DNA of 64,000 nt from Burkholderiales bacterium (lineage in GTDB: Bacteria > Pseudomonadota > Gammaproteobacteria > Burkholderiales > Burkholderiaceae_C): assembly GCA_947381415.1 (NCBI GenBank), contig CANCVB010000003.1, forward strand, positions 106,072 to 170,071, read 5' to 3'. Position numbers and translations under genes: made by a program. Within the stretch, counting starts at the first letter, position 1. Every line of letters begins with the position of its first letter. The notes beneath the pieces are model-generated. The model was not told where the DNA came from and searched no databases. It was given only the letters and a program-made list of their open reading frames with translations. Below are positions 27,214 to 35,785 of this stretch, piece by piece.

Positions 27214-28331
27214 CATCCCCCACTACGCCGGTTGCCATTTCCCCTTTGGCTGACATCGTGGCCGATATGAAGGCAGGTCGCATGGTCATCTTGGTGGACG
27301 AAGAAGACCGCGAAAACGAAGGCGACTTGGTGCTGGCGGCTGACCATGTCACGCCTGAAGCCATCAATTTCATGGCGCGCTTTGGGCGTGGCTTGATTTG
27401 TCTCACCCTGACGCGCCAACGCTGTGAATTCCTGAAATTGCCCCCCATGGTTGAACGCAATGGCACGGTCTACAGCACCGCGTTCACCGTGTCGATTGAA
27501 GCCGCACAAGGCGTGACCACAGGCATTTCTGCCGCAGACCGCGCACGCACGGTGCAAGTGGCGGTAGCCCCCAACACCCAGGCCAGTGACTTGGTGCAAC
27601 CGGGCCACATTTTTCCTCTGCAAGCCGTGGATGGCGGTGTGTTGATGCGCGCTGGCCATACGGAAGCGGGTTGCGACTTGGCAGCCATGGCGGGTTGTAC
27701 ACCTGCTGCGGTGATTTGCGAAATCATGAAGGACGACGGCACCATGGCGCGTCTGCCTGATTTGATGGTGTTTGCGGCAGCGCATGGCGTGAAAATTGGC
27801 ACCATCGCAGACGTGATTGAGTACCGCAGTCGCACCGAATCCTTGGTCAAAAAAATCAGCAGCCGACCACTGCATACCGCGCATGGCGAATTCACGGCCA
27901 ATGCCTACAAAGACCTTCCCAGCGACAGCGTGCATCTGGCCTTGGTGCGCGGCAGTTGGACGCCAGAGCAATCGGTATTGGCTCGCGTGCACGAACCCTT
28001 GTCGGTGCTGGATGCTCTAGAACCACATCGCAACATGCACTCATGGTCATTGGATGCGGCTTTGGCGCGTGTCGCGCAAGAGGGCACTGGCGTGGTGGTG
28101 CTGCTTAACTGTGGCGAAAGTGGCGAACAACTGTTGGCGCAATTTGAAGGGGTGGCGCGATCGGCGCAAGCACCCGAAAGGGGGCGCATGGACTTGCGCA
28201 CCTATGGCATTGGTGCCCAAATTTTGCGCGACTGCGGCTTGCACAAAATGCGCCTCATGGGCAACCCTAGACGCATGCCCAGCATGACGGGCTATGGCCT
28301 CGAAATCACCGGCTACCTCTCCAAGGAATGA
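27210..28331 (+). CDS. ribBA: 3,4-dihydroxy-2-butanone-4-phosphate synthase with degenerate GTP cyclohydrolase II domain
   Basis: The N-terminal domain (to about 205) is an intact DHBP synthase: [33 protein letters not shown] and [10 protein letters not shown]. The C-terminal 165 residues are related to GTP cyclohydrolase II but lack its zinc-binding C-x2-GD-x8-C-x-C motif. The region reads [20 protein letters not shown]. The cyclohydrolase activity is therefore probably absent, as in the RibBX-type proteins of other proteobacteria, so a separate ribA is expected elsewhere. Length 373 is normal for the fusion. Confidence 0.93.
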   Translation: MTSPTTPVAISPLADIVADMKAGRMVILVDEEDRENEGDLVLAADHVTPEAINFMARFGRGLICLTLTRQRCEFLKLPPMVERNGTVYSTAFTVSIEAAQGVTTGISAADRARTVQVAVAPNTQASDLVQPGHIFPLQAVDGGVLMRAGHTEAGCDLAAMAGCTPAAVICEIMKDDGTMARLPDLMVFAAAHGVKIGTIADVIEYRSRTESLVKKISSRPLHTAHGEFTANAYKDLPSDSVHLALVRGSWTPEQSVLARVHEPLSVLDALEPHRNMHSWSLDAALARVAQEGTGVVVLLNCGESGEQLLAQFEGVARSAQAPERGRMDLRTYGIGAQILRDCGLHKMRLMGNPRRMPSMTGYGLEITGYLSKE

Positions 28332-28332
28332 C

Positions 28333-28800
28333 ATGCACCACCCTGATTTAAGCGCTACTCGTTCCGACATGGATGGCAGTAAATTGCACATTGGCATTGT
28401 GCAAGCTCGATTCAACCCAGACATCACCCATGCATTGGCACAGGCCTGCTTGGCTGAACTCCAGTCGCTCAAAGTCAACGTTGACCACATCCACCATGTG
28501 CACGTACCTGGTGCATTGGAGGTGCCACTGGCTTTGCAAGCCTTGGCGCAGACCCAGCGGTTCGATGCGCTCATCGCTTTGGGCTGCATCATTCGTGGTG
28601 AGACCTACCACTTTGAATTGGTGGCCAATGAATCGGGTGCAGCCATCACTCAGTTGGCCTTGGACCATGGCTTACCCATTGCCAACGCCATTCTCACCAC
28701 GGAAAACCTGCCGCAAGCGGTGGCACGCCAAACCGACAAGGGTCGCGATGCGGCACGGGTAGCGGTGGAAATGGCGCTTTTGATGCAAAGCCTGTCATGA
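28333..28800 (+). CDS. ribH: 6,7-dimethyl-8-ribityllumazine synthase
   Basis: RibH condenses the pyrimidine with dihydroxybutanone phosphate. I choose ATG 28333, preceded by AAGGA with good spacing, giving 155 residues. An upstream open frame extends inside ribBA. Motifs: [42 protein letters not shown] and the catalytic His in that segment. Full length. Stop overlaps nusB by ATGA. Confidence 0.96.
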   Translation: MHHPDLSATRSDMDGSKLHIGIVQARFNPDITHALAQACLAELQSLKVNVDHIHHVHVPGALEVPLALQALAQTQRFDALIALGCIIRGETYHFELVANESGAAITQLALDHGLPIANAILTTENLPQAVARQTDKGRDAARVAVEMALLMQSLS

Positions 28801-29294
28801 CCGATCACAACTTGCGACGAGCCAGTGCACGCGCCGCGCGAACCCGCGCACGCGGTTTTGCTTTGCAAGCCTTGTACCAATTCATGGTGGGCGGCAACCC
28901 GGCCGACGAGGTAGACAGCTTTACCCGCGACCTCAGTGGTTTTCACAAAGCCGATGCCGTGCATTTTGATGCCTTGCTGCATGGCTGTGCTCAGCATGCG
29001 GCGGCCCTTGACGCCCTCATTCTGCCCTTGTTAGACCGTCCATTGACCGAACTCTCTCCCATTGAGCATGCGGTGTTGTGGATAGGCGCGTATGAATTGC
29101 AACACTGCATCGACATCCCTTGGCGCGTGGTGCTCAACGAGTGCATTGACTTGGCCAAAGAGTTTGGCGGCACCGATGGCCACAAATATGTCAATGCCGT
29201 GCTGAACCTGTTGGCGCTGCAATTGCGTGCCCCCGAAGTAGAGGCGGACCGCAAAACCCCTGCCACCGATATTCCACCTGCTGCCACAGAATAA
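28797..29294 (+). CDS. nusB: Transcription antitermination factor NusB
   Basis: NusB binds boxA RNA with NusE/S10 in rRNA antitermination. The 165-residue protein begins with a basic segment [19 protein letters not shown], contains [24 protein letters not shown] and ends [22 protein letters not shown], all characteristic. The ribH-nusB pairing is conserved in proteobacteria. C-terminal 20 residues are extra and probably disordered. Confidence 0.96.
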   Translation: MTDHNLRRASARAARTRARGFALQALYQFMVGGNPADEVDSFTRDLSGFHKADAVHFDALLHGCAQHAAALDALILPLLDRPLTELSPIEHAVLWIGAYELQHCIDIPWRVVLNECIDLAKEFGGTDGHKYVNAVLNLLALQLRAPEVEADRKTPATDIPPAATE

Positions 29295-29296
29295 GC

Positions 29297-30487
29297 ATGC
29301 GCATTACCCAACGTGCCCAACGCATTGAGCCCTTCTATGTGATGGAGATGGCCAAGGCCGCACACCGCATTGCCAACGAGGTGAAGCACACCGACCATCC
29401 GATGGTGTTTCTGAACATTGGCGAGCCTGATTTCACTGCACCGCCTTTGGTGCAAGCTGCCGCAGAGCGTGCCATTCATGCAGGCCGCACACAGTACACC
29501 CATGCCTTGGGTTTAGATGCCTTGCGCGAGCGCATCAGCGCTTGGTATGGTTCCCGCTTTGGGGTTCAAGTCCCGGCGCGGCGCATCGTCGTTACCGCCG
29601 GCGCATCAGGGGCATTGTTGTTGGCCTGTATGGCCTTGATCGAAGAGGGTGACGAGGTGATGATGCCCGACCCCAGCTACCCCTGCAACCGCCATTTCGT
29701 CAGCGCCGCCCATGGTACTGCGGTGCTTTTGCCCACGGATGCCGCGCAACGCTTTCAACTCACGGCGGCCCAAGTGCAATCCCACTGGGGCAAGCACACC
29801 CGAGGGGTGTTGTTGGCCTCCCCTTCCAACCCGACGGGCACCTCGGTGGCGGCCGCAGAACTCGCCGACATACACCAGGTGGTTCAACACCAAGGTGGCA
29901 TCACCTTGGTGGACGAGATTTATTTGGGGCTGAGTTATGACGATGCCTTTGCGCAAACCGCATTGGCGATTGACGATCAGATCATCAGCATCAACAGTTT
30001 TTCCAAATACTTCAATATGACGGGTTGGCGACTGGGTTGGTTGGTGGTGCCCGATACGCTGGTGCCAGTGATGGAACGCTTGGCGCAAAACCTGTTCATT
30101 TGCCCCAGCACCGTGTCGCAGTATGCCGCCTTGGCCTGCTTTGAACCCGAGAGCCTGGCGGTTTACGAGGAACGCCGCACAGCCTTTAAGGCCAGACGAG
30201 ACAATTTCATTCCCTTGCTCAATGCCATGGGTTTAAGCGTGCCTGTCATGCCAGACGGCGCGTTTTACGCTTGGGCTGATTGCCGCGACGCTTGTCGTCG
30301 CCTGGGCCTGAAAGACAGTTGGGCCTTTGCGGAACACCTGATGCAACACGCCCACGTGGCAGTCACGCCGGGACGCGACTTTGGCATTCAAGCACCTGGT
30401 GACTATGTGCGCTTTTCCACAGCCTCGTCATTGCAGGACTTGCACACTGCCGCTGCGCGTATCCAACATTGCCTGGAGAACGCATGA
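29297..30487 (+). CDS. Pyridoxal-phosphate aminotransferase (class I/II)
   Basis: This 396-residue fold-type I aminotransferase has NIGEPDFTAP (N-terminal substrate contact), TAGASGALLLA, SNPTGT, VDEIYLGLSYD and SINSFSKYFNMTGWRLGW with the PLP lysine in SFSK. The C-terminal RFSTASS contains the conserved Arg that binds the carboxylate. It resembles the AspC/AlaA-like group, and the exact amino donor is not decidable. It begins 2 bases after nusB and overlaps ybgC, so it is in one transcript with the Tol genes. Confidence 0.9.
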   Translation: MRITQRAQRIEPFYVMEMAKAAHRIANEVKHTDHPMVFLNIGEPDFTAPPLVQAAAERAIHAGRTQYTHALGLDALRERISAWYGSRFGVQVPARRIVVTAGASGALLLACMALIEEGDEVMMPDPSYPCNRHFVSAAHGTAVLLPTDAAQRFQLTAAQVQSHWGKHTRGVLLASPSNPTGTSVAAAELADIHQVVQHQGGITLVDEIYLGLSYDDAFAQTALAIDDQIISINSFSKYFNMTGWRLGWLVVPDTLVPVMERLAQNLFICPSTVSQYAALACFEPESLAVYEERRTAFKARRDNFIPLLNAMGLSVPVMPDGAFYAWADCRDACRRLGLKDSWAFAEHLMQHAHVAVTPGRDFGIQAPGDYVRFSTASSLQDLHTAAARIQHCLENA

Positions 30488-30885
30488 GTTTTGAATTTCC
30501 CGTGCGTGTCTACTGGGAAGACACCGATGCAGGTGGCATTGTGTTTTATGCCAACTATTTGAAGTTTTTTGAACGTGCCCGCACCGAGTGGTTGCGCCAT
30601 TTGGGCGTCGAGCAGCAAGCTTTGCGCGAAGCCACGGGGGGCATGTTTGTGGTGGTTGAGACCCAACTCAAATACCACAAGCCCGCACAACTGGATGACT
30701 TGTTAACTGTCAATGCCAGCTTGCTGAGCAAAGGCCGCTCGAGCTTGGTGATTGCCCAACAAGCTTGGCGAAGCGCTGAGACACCGATGCTGCTGTGTGA
30801 AGGTACGATTCGCATTGGTTGGGTTCAAGCTGCCAGCCTCAAGCCTGAGCGCATTCCCTCGTCTGTTTTGGAGCGTTTGTTATGA
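30484..30885 (+). CDS. ybgC: YbgC family acyl-CoA thioesterase (Tol-Pal associated)
   Basis: This is a 4-hydroxybenzoyl-CoA thioesterase-type hot-dog protein of 133 residues from ATG 30484. The catalytic Asp lies in YWEDTDAGGIVFYANY (12-27), followed by LKFFERARTEWLR. YbgC is the usual first gene of the tol-pal cluster and binds envelope lipid synthesis proteins in E. coli. It overlaps both the aminotransferase and tolQ by ATGA. Confidence 0.94.
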   Translation: MSFEFPVRVYWEDTDAGGIVFYANYLKFFERARTEWLRHLGVEQQALREATGGMFVVVETQLKYHKPAQLDDLLTVNASLLSKGRSSLVIAQQAWRSAETPMLLCEGTIRIGWVQAASLKPERIPSSVLERLL

Positions 30886-31577
30886 ACCAAGAGTTTTCCA
30901 TTGTTCACTTGTTGCTCAATGCCAGTTGGGTGGTACAAGCCGTTGTCCTTTTATTGCTGTTGGTGTCCTTGCTGAGTTGGACAGCAATTTTTCGCAAGCT
31001 CTTGTCTCTGAGCGATGTGCGGCGGTTGAACGATGCTTTTGAGCGCGAATTTTGGTCTGGCAAAAGCCTGCAAGAGTTGTTTGCCGCCGCCCAACAAAAT
31101 GCCAAGCTGGCGGGGCCGATGGAACGCATTTTTGCCAGTGGCATGCGCGAATACCAAAAACTGCGTGAACGCCGCATCACCGACAGCGGCTTGCTGATGG
31201 ACGGCGCGCGACGCGCCATGCGTGCGAGTTTGCAGCGCGAAATGGATGAGATTGAATCCAACCTGTCCATGCTGGCATCGGTGGGCTCAGTCTCCCCTTA
31301 CGTGGGCTTGTTTGGCACCGTGTGGGGCATCATGCATGCATTCACGGGTTTGGCGCAAATGCAGCAAGTCACATTGGCCAAGGTAGCGCCTGGCATTGCA
31401 GAAGCTTTGGTGGCCACCGCCATCGGTTTGTTTGCAGCGATTCCTGCTGTCCTGGCTTTCAACCGCTTCTCGCGTGACATTGACCGCGTTGCCAACCGGC
31501 TTGAAAGCTTCATCGAAGAGTTTTCCAATATCTTGCAACGCAATGTGGGCGCGCAAGCCACCACACTGACACGCTAA
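30882..31577 (+). CDS. tolQ: Tol-Pal system protein TolQ
   Basis: TolQ is the inner-membrane stator-like subunit that, with TolR, energises TolA through the proton gradient. The 231-residue protein has three membrane helices: about 15-37, 133-155 (VGSVSPYVGLFGTVWGIMHAF) and 168-190 (IAEALVATAIGLFAAIPAVLAFN). These match the MotA/TolQ/ExbB family. Full length, start overlapping ybgC. Confidence 0.96.
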   Translation: MNQEFSIVHLLLNASWVVQAVVLLLLLVSLLSWTAIFRKLLSLSDVRRLNDAFEREFWSGKSLQELFAAAQQNAKLAGPMERIFASGMREYQKLRERRITDSGLLMDGARRAMRASLQREMDEIESNLSMLASVGSVSPYVGLFGTVWGIMHAFTGLAQMQQVTLAKVAPGIAEALVATAIGLFAAIPAVLAFNRFSRDIDRVANRLESFIEEFSNILQRNVGAQATTLTR

Positions 31578-31592
31578 AGCGAGGTCACGCCC

Positions 31593-32036
31593 ATGCCTTC
31601 GTCCACTCCGCGCAGCATGCGACGACGCACCATGAGCGACATCAACATGGTGCCTTTCATCGATGTGATGTTGGTCCTGCTCATCATCTTCATGGTGACC
31701 GCGCCTTTGATGACCCCCAGCGTGATCGACATTCCCACCGTGGGCAAGGCCAGTGCGGCGCCGGCTCAAGTCATCACGGTGGAGATCGACAAGAAACTCA
31801 ACATCACCGTCAAATCACGCAGCGCATCCCATGCGCCTGGCACCGATGTCAAACAGGCCGCCACCATGGACAACGTCGCGGCCATGACCTTGCAACTGCA
31901 AGGCGGTAACGAAACCACTCCCGTGGTCATCAGCGCTGACAAACAAATCGCCTATGAAAATGTGGTGAAACTCATGGACAGCTTGCAACGTGCAGGGGTG
32001 CAACGTGTCGGCCTGTCTGTACAACTGAGCAATTGA
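31593..32036 (+). CDS. tolR: Tol-Pal system protein TolR
   Basis: TolR has one N-terminal membrane helix with the proton-conducting Asp in DINMVPFIDVMLVLLIIFMV (18-37), then a periplasmic ExbD/TolR domain ending QRAGVQRVGLSVQL. Length 147 is normal. It sits between tolQ (15-base gap) and tolA (10-base gap). Confidence 0.96.
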   Translation: MPSSTPRSMRRRTMSDINMVPFIDVMLVLLIIFMVTAPLMTPSVIDIPTVGKASAAPAQVITVEIDKKLNITVKSRSASHAPGTDVKQAATMDNVAAMTLQLQGGNETTPVVISADKQIAYENVVKLMDSLQRAGVQRVGLSVQLSN

Positions 32037-32046
32037 TACCGAGACG

Positions 32047-32874
32047 ATGGGGACCAGCGACGCTCACCTGGAATTTGCACCTGCGCCAGTCGGTGGCAAC
32101 GGCCGCGCCTTGGTGTTGGCAGTGGCTGTGCATGCCTTGCTGCTGCTGGCCTTGAATTGGGGCACCTTGTGGTCACAACAACCCCAAGACGTGGGTGTGG
32201 AAGCCGAGTTATGGTCTGCCGTTCCGCAACCGGTGGCAGCCAAGGCCGCGACCCCGCCTGCCCCAGAAGCCCCCACCCCGCCAGAACCACAAGCCGAACC
32301 TGAACCGCCCCCACCCCCCCAACCTGCGCAAACCACCAAACCGGTGGCAGACCCACAAATCGCCATCGATACTTTGAAGAAACGACAAGCAGAAGAAAAA
32401 CAACGCGCCCAAGACGAGAAAAAAGCCAAGCTGAAAGCGGAGAAAGAAGAAGAAGACAAACGCAAGGCGAAAGAAAAACAAGAAGCCAAAGAAGCCGAAG
32501 CTCGCCATCAAGCCGCGGTCAAACGCTTGCAATCCATGGCCGGTTCGGTGGGTACACCGGTGGATACCGGCGTCGCGGCAAAACCCAGTGGCCCCTCTGC
32601 CAGTTACATCGGTCGCTTGCGCGCCAAAGTCAAACCCAACATCACCTTTCCAGACACTTTGCTGCAAACCGTGGTGGGCAATCCCACGGCGGACGTGGAA
32701 GTCACCTGCAATCCCAGTGGAAAAATTGAGGACGTGAGTTTGGTCAAGTCCAGTGGCAACAAGGCTTGGGATGACGCTGTCATCAACGGGTTGCGTAAAA
32801 CGGAAATCTTGCCACGCGATGTGGATGGCAGTGTGCCCACACGCTTGGTCTTTAGCTTCAGGCCCAGAGACTGA
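32047..32874 (+). CDS. tolA: Tol-Pal system protein TolA
   Basis: TolA links the inner-membrane TolQR motor to Pal and TolB at the outer membrane. The 275-residue protein has one N-terminal membrane helix (LVLAVAVHALLLLALNW), a Pro-rich stretch (70-100), a charged helical domain II rich in Lys, Glu and Ala (110-160), and a TonB-like C-terminal domain starting YIGRLRAKVKPN. Domain II is shorter than in E. coli TolA. No tolB or pal follows, and the convergent DUF1330 gene starts after 20 bases. Confidence 0.95.
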   Translation: MGTSDAHLEFAPAPVGGNGRALVLAVAVHALLLLALNWGTLWSQQPQDVGVEAELWSAVPQPVAAKAATPPAPEAPTPPEPQAEPEPPPPPQPAQTTKPVADPQIAIDTLKKRQAEEKQRAQDEKKAKLKAEKEEEDKRKAKEKQEAKEAEARHQAAVKRLQSMAGSVGTPVDTGVAAKPSGPSASYIGRLRAKVKPNITFPDTLLQTVVGNPTADVEVTCNPSGKIEDVSLVKSSGNKAWDDAVINGLRKTEILPRDVDGSVPTRLVFSFRPRD

Positions 32875-32894
32875 AGCGCTGCAAGGTTTGGCGC

Positions 32895-33188
32895 TTACAA
32901 ACCTTCAAAGATCACCAGGCTACGCTTGGTACAGGCTTGGCTGATAGGCAAAATTTGTTGGTACTCGGGAGAGTCATAAAAAGTTTGCGCTTGCAGTATC
33001 GAAGGAAACCGCAACAGCACCAAACGCGTGGGCGACCACAACTGGTCTTCTTTCACCACCAATGCCCCGCCGCGCGCCAAGTATTCACCGCCAAAGCGCT
33101 CGACCAATGGCTTGGCCAACAGCTTGTACTTTTCCATTTCCACGTCGTTGGTGATCAAGGTGTCGACAATGATGTAGGCGGCTGGCAT
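32895..33188 (-). CDS. DUF1330 family protein
   Basis: This 97-residue soluble protein has the DUF1330 dimeric ferredoxin-like barrel pattern: AYIIVDTLITNDVEMEKYK, then ARGGALVVKEDQ and LLRFPSILQAQTFYDSPEYQ. The family has no firmly assigned function. An AAGGAA site lies ahead of the ATG at 33188. The first 34 bases overlap the end of the histidine kinase gene on the same strand, so it may be part of that transcript. It is convergent with tolA. Confidence 0.88.
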   Translation of the reverse strand: MPAAYIIVDTLITNDVEMEKYKLLAKPLVERFGGEYLARGGALVVKEDQLWSPTRLVLLRFPSILQAQTFYDSPEYQQILPISQACTKRSLVIFEGL

Positions 33189-35071
33189 GGCGGGTTCCTT
33201 TCTTGGCTGCGGAAAGATGTTAACCGCAAGCCTATGCCTATGGCCACGCCCTTGCCCGGCTTGGTGTGTAAGCGCAAGGGGGTGTTCATTTGTAAGGACA
33301 ATTGCTTGACACTGTACAAACCCAAACCCAAGCTTTGGGGAATATGGTCATTCGTGAGGCCACCTGCAAAGGCCTGAAAGCAGGCGTTTGCCTGTTCGGG
33401 TGTCATGCCTTGGCCATTGTCTATGCACCACACCCACACCAGTTCGCCTTGCTGGCGAGTTCCCAGCAAAATTTTTCCGCCAGCGGCACCATAACGCAAT
33501 GCATTCGAGAGCAGGTTACGCACCATGCGCTGCAATGAAGGCACATGCACCCACACACTCTGCGGCCCGGTCCTGCAGCGCAACTGAACTTGGCGCATGT
33601 GCGCATGAGGAATGAACTCTGTCACCACCTCGTTCAGCAACTTGTCCAGTGGGCAGTCTTGGTACTGGCTGTCATGCAAGACATGAATTTTGTCATCAGC
33701 CAAATAGCGCAAGCTGTGCATGAAGTCATCAACATACAAGGATGCCAACTGCAGCCCTTGGAGCAAATGTGCCTGTTGCGTCGGTGGCGCGCCTCGCAGC
33801 GACCGCGCATAAAGCTGCATGCTTTGCAAAGGTTGCCACAAATCATGTTGGGCGGCGGCATACAAACGGCTTCGTTCGGTGTTGCGATCTATGCGCAATT
33901 GCAGCGCATGGCGGTGTTGCAGCACCTGCAAACACCCCGACCAACCCAGCAAGGTTGCCACCACCGCGCCTTGCACAAACTGCGCACCCAAGCTAACGAC
34001 CAACGGCCATTCAAACCAGCGAAACAACCAGTACACCACAACCGACACCAAATACACCACCCAGACCGCCACATACATGGCCATGTATGCACGCCTGTAA
34101 CGCAAAAAATTGCGCCACGCCAACCACAGCAAACAGACTGCATGGAACGTCCCCACGTACAACAAAGCACGGCGCATACCTGCGCTGAAAAAAAACACCC
34201 AAACGGGCAAAGCCAGCCACCCACAAAAAGCCGCCCACCGTAGCAACCGATCAACCTTTGGGTCATACACAGGGGTACGTAAAAATGCACGCGCATGGTG
34301 GATACTCAAAGCCATCAACAACACATAAGCCATGCTGCCCAACCACGCAGCCTGCACCCTCTCTAGCCAAGGCCAATACAGATTCATCAGGCCACTGATC
34401 CAAAATGCACCTACCGTCTCGCACACAGCCATGGCCAAGAAAATGGGCAATGAGGGGTTGGCAAATGACCGCATCACCGTCAACACATAAAACACCACCA
34501 CCCAAGGCACGGCCAGCACCGCACCCATGAGCAAGCACAAGCGTTGTTGTTGCAGCAAATATTCTGCAGGGGTTTGCAGTACCAAGGGGAACTGCACCCG
34601 GTTCACGCCTTGTATCCGTACCAGTACATCGATGTGTCCGTTAAAAGGGATCTCGATGGGCCAAACAGCAAACAAATAACCACTGCCAAACGACAGCGGC
34701 AGGGTGTGTTGGAGTTGCGCTTGCGCCACCCAATCCCCTGAGGGGTATCGCCACCACAATTGGGCATCGTCCAACGTGGGCGACTGCAGGCTCAGCCAAT
34801 AGCTTGTGGCCGTGCCTGGCGTGGCTCGCAACCGAAAGCCAGCCCAATGCGGCTGACCCGTCTGCCCAGGGATGACTTGGTTAGCGCGGGCCAGTGCGCT
34901 ACCTTCCCCTTGTTGCAAGCGCTGCCAGATAGCTTCAGGACCGCAAGAGGGGCAGTCTTCTGCCACAGTCTGGATCTCGGTCCAGGGTGGTAACTGCACC
35001 TGTGGTGCTGCTTCACTTTGACACCATGCCATGACAGCAAGGCATGCAGCGGCGACGTGGTGCTTTGCCAT
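33155..35071 (-). CDS. Membrane sensor histidine kinase with 7TM-type sensory region
   Basis: From ATG 35071 the protein has 638 residues. It has a signal peptide (ending SEAA), a periplasmic region of about 170 residues resembling the 7TMR-DISM extracellular domain, then about seven membrane helices (roughly 175-390). A kinase core follows with phospho-acceptor His409 in QHDLWQPLQSM, NLLSNALRYG, CIDNGQGM and SLGLGLYSV. The HDxxQPL style of H-box occurs in kinases paired with NarL-type regulators. The response regulator gene ends 4 bases upstream, so the two form an operon. A longer open frame to 35194 overlaps the regulator and is unlikely. Signal unknown. Confidence 0.87.
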   Translation of the reverse strand: MAKHHVAAACLAVMAWCQSEAAPQVQLPPWTEIQTVAEDCPSCGPEAIWQRLQQGEGSALARANQVIPGQTGQPHWAGFRLRATPGTATSYWLSLQSPTLDDAQLWWRYPSGDWVAQAQLQHTLPLSFGSGYLFAVWPIEIPFNGHIDVLVRIQGVNRVQFPLVLQTPAEYLLQQQRLCLLMGAVLAVPWVVVFYVLTVMRSFANPSLPIFLAMAVCETVGAFWISGLMNLYWPWLERVQAAWLGSMAYVLLMALSIHHARAFLRTPVYDPKVDRLLRWAAFCGWLALPVWVFFFSAGMRRALLYVGTFHAVCLLWLAWRNFLRYRRAYMAMYVAVWVVYLVSVVVYWLFRWFEWPLVVSLGAQFVQGAVVATLLGWSGCLQVLQHRHALQLRIDRNTERSRLYAAAQHDLWQPLQSMQLYARSLRGAPPTQQAHLLQGLQLASLYVDDFMHSLRYLADDKIHVLHDSQYQDCPLDKLLNEVVTEFIPHAHMRQVQLRCRTGPQSVWVHVPSLQRMVRNLLSNALRYGAAGGKILLGTRQQGELVWVWCIDNGQGMTPEQANACFQAFAGGLTNDHIPQSLGLGLYSVKQLSLQMNTPLRLHTKPGKGVAIGIGLRLTSFRSQERNPPCQPPTSLSTP

Positions 35072-35075
35072 TGGC

Positions 35076-35711
35076 CTAACTTGGGTCCAGGTTTTGGTGC
35101 AACCATTGCAGGTACAACTGGGTGGCTTGGGTGCGGTTGTCAACGCCAAGTTTGCGCAAAATTTCGCGCGTGTGGCTACGCACGGTGGCTTCACTCAATT
35201 GCACATGCTCAGCGATGTGTTGGCTTGTCCACCCCTTTGACAACGAAGCCAACACCAAGCGTTGCTGGTTTGACAAACTGGGAATTCCCTTGTGAAGCGG
35301 CTCGGGCTTGGTTTCGATAGACCATGCAGAAGTGGTTAGCACTTGGTGTAAGGAACTCAGCAAAGATGCCTCAAACCGGCTCGAGGGCAAAGCCTTGCTG
35401 ACGTACACCACGCCATTGGCCACACATGCTTGCTCTACCGCCGCATCCTGCAAGCCTGAAAGCACCAACAAGGCGCCTTGGCTTCGCCATTGACACACTG
35501 CATCCAAGGTTTGCAAGCCTTGAGAGTCTGGCAAATTCAAATCCACCAACACCAAGGCCCAAAGCGTAGGCGTCGATAAATGCGCTAACGCAGATTGCAG
35601 TGAGGAGGCCAACACGCACTGTGCTTGTGGCAAACAACTGTGCACCGACACGGCTATGGCGTCGGCCATCAAAGGGTGGTCTTCGATGATCAAGATGCGC
35701 GGATGAGGCAT
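35076..35711 (-). CDS. NarL/FixJ-type response regulator
   Basis: This 211-residue regulator has a receiver domain with Asp57 in LVDLNLP as the phosphoacceptor, and IIEDHPLMAD at 8-17. A LuxR-type helix-turn-helix follows near 145-200 (LSNQQRLVLASLSKGWTSQHIAEHVQLSEATVRSH). The switch Lys appears in YVSKALPSS. It precedes the histidine kinase gene with which it most likely forms a two-component system. A 74-base gap separates it from the MFS gene, where a promoter could lie. Confidence 0.92.
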   Translation of the reverse strand: MPHPRILIIEDHPLMADAIAVSVHSCLPQAQCVLASSLQSALAHLSTPTLWALVLVDLNLPDSQGLQTLDAVCQWRSQGALLVLSGLQDAAVEQACVANGVVYVSKALPSSRFEASLLSSLHQVLTTSAWSIETKPEPLHKGIPSLSNQQRLVLASLSKGWTSQHIAEHVQLSEATVRSHTREILRKLGVDNRTQATQLYLQWLHQNLDPS

Positions 35712-35785
35712 GACATCTCCTTGGCGAAGATGTACGCAATTTCCCCCGTATTGACAAGACTTGGGGAAAGAAATTGTGAAGCGTT

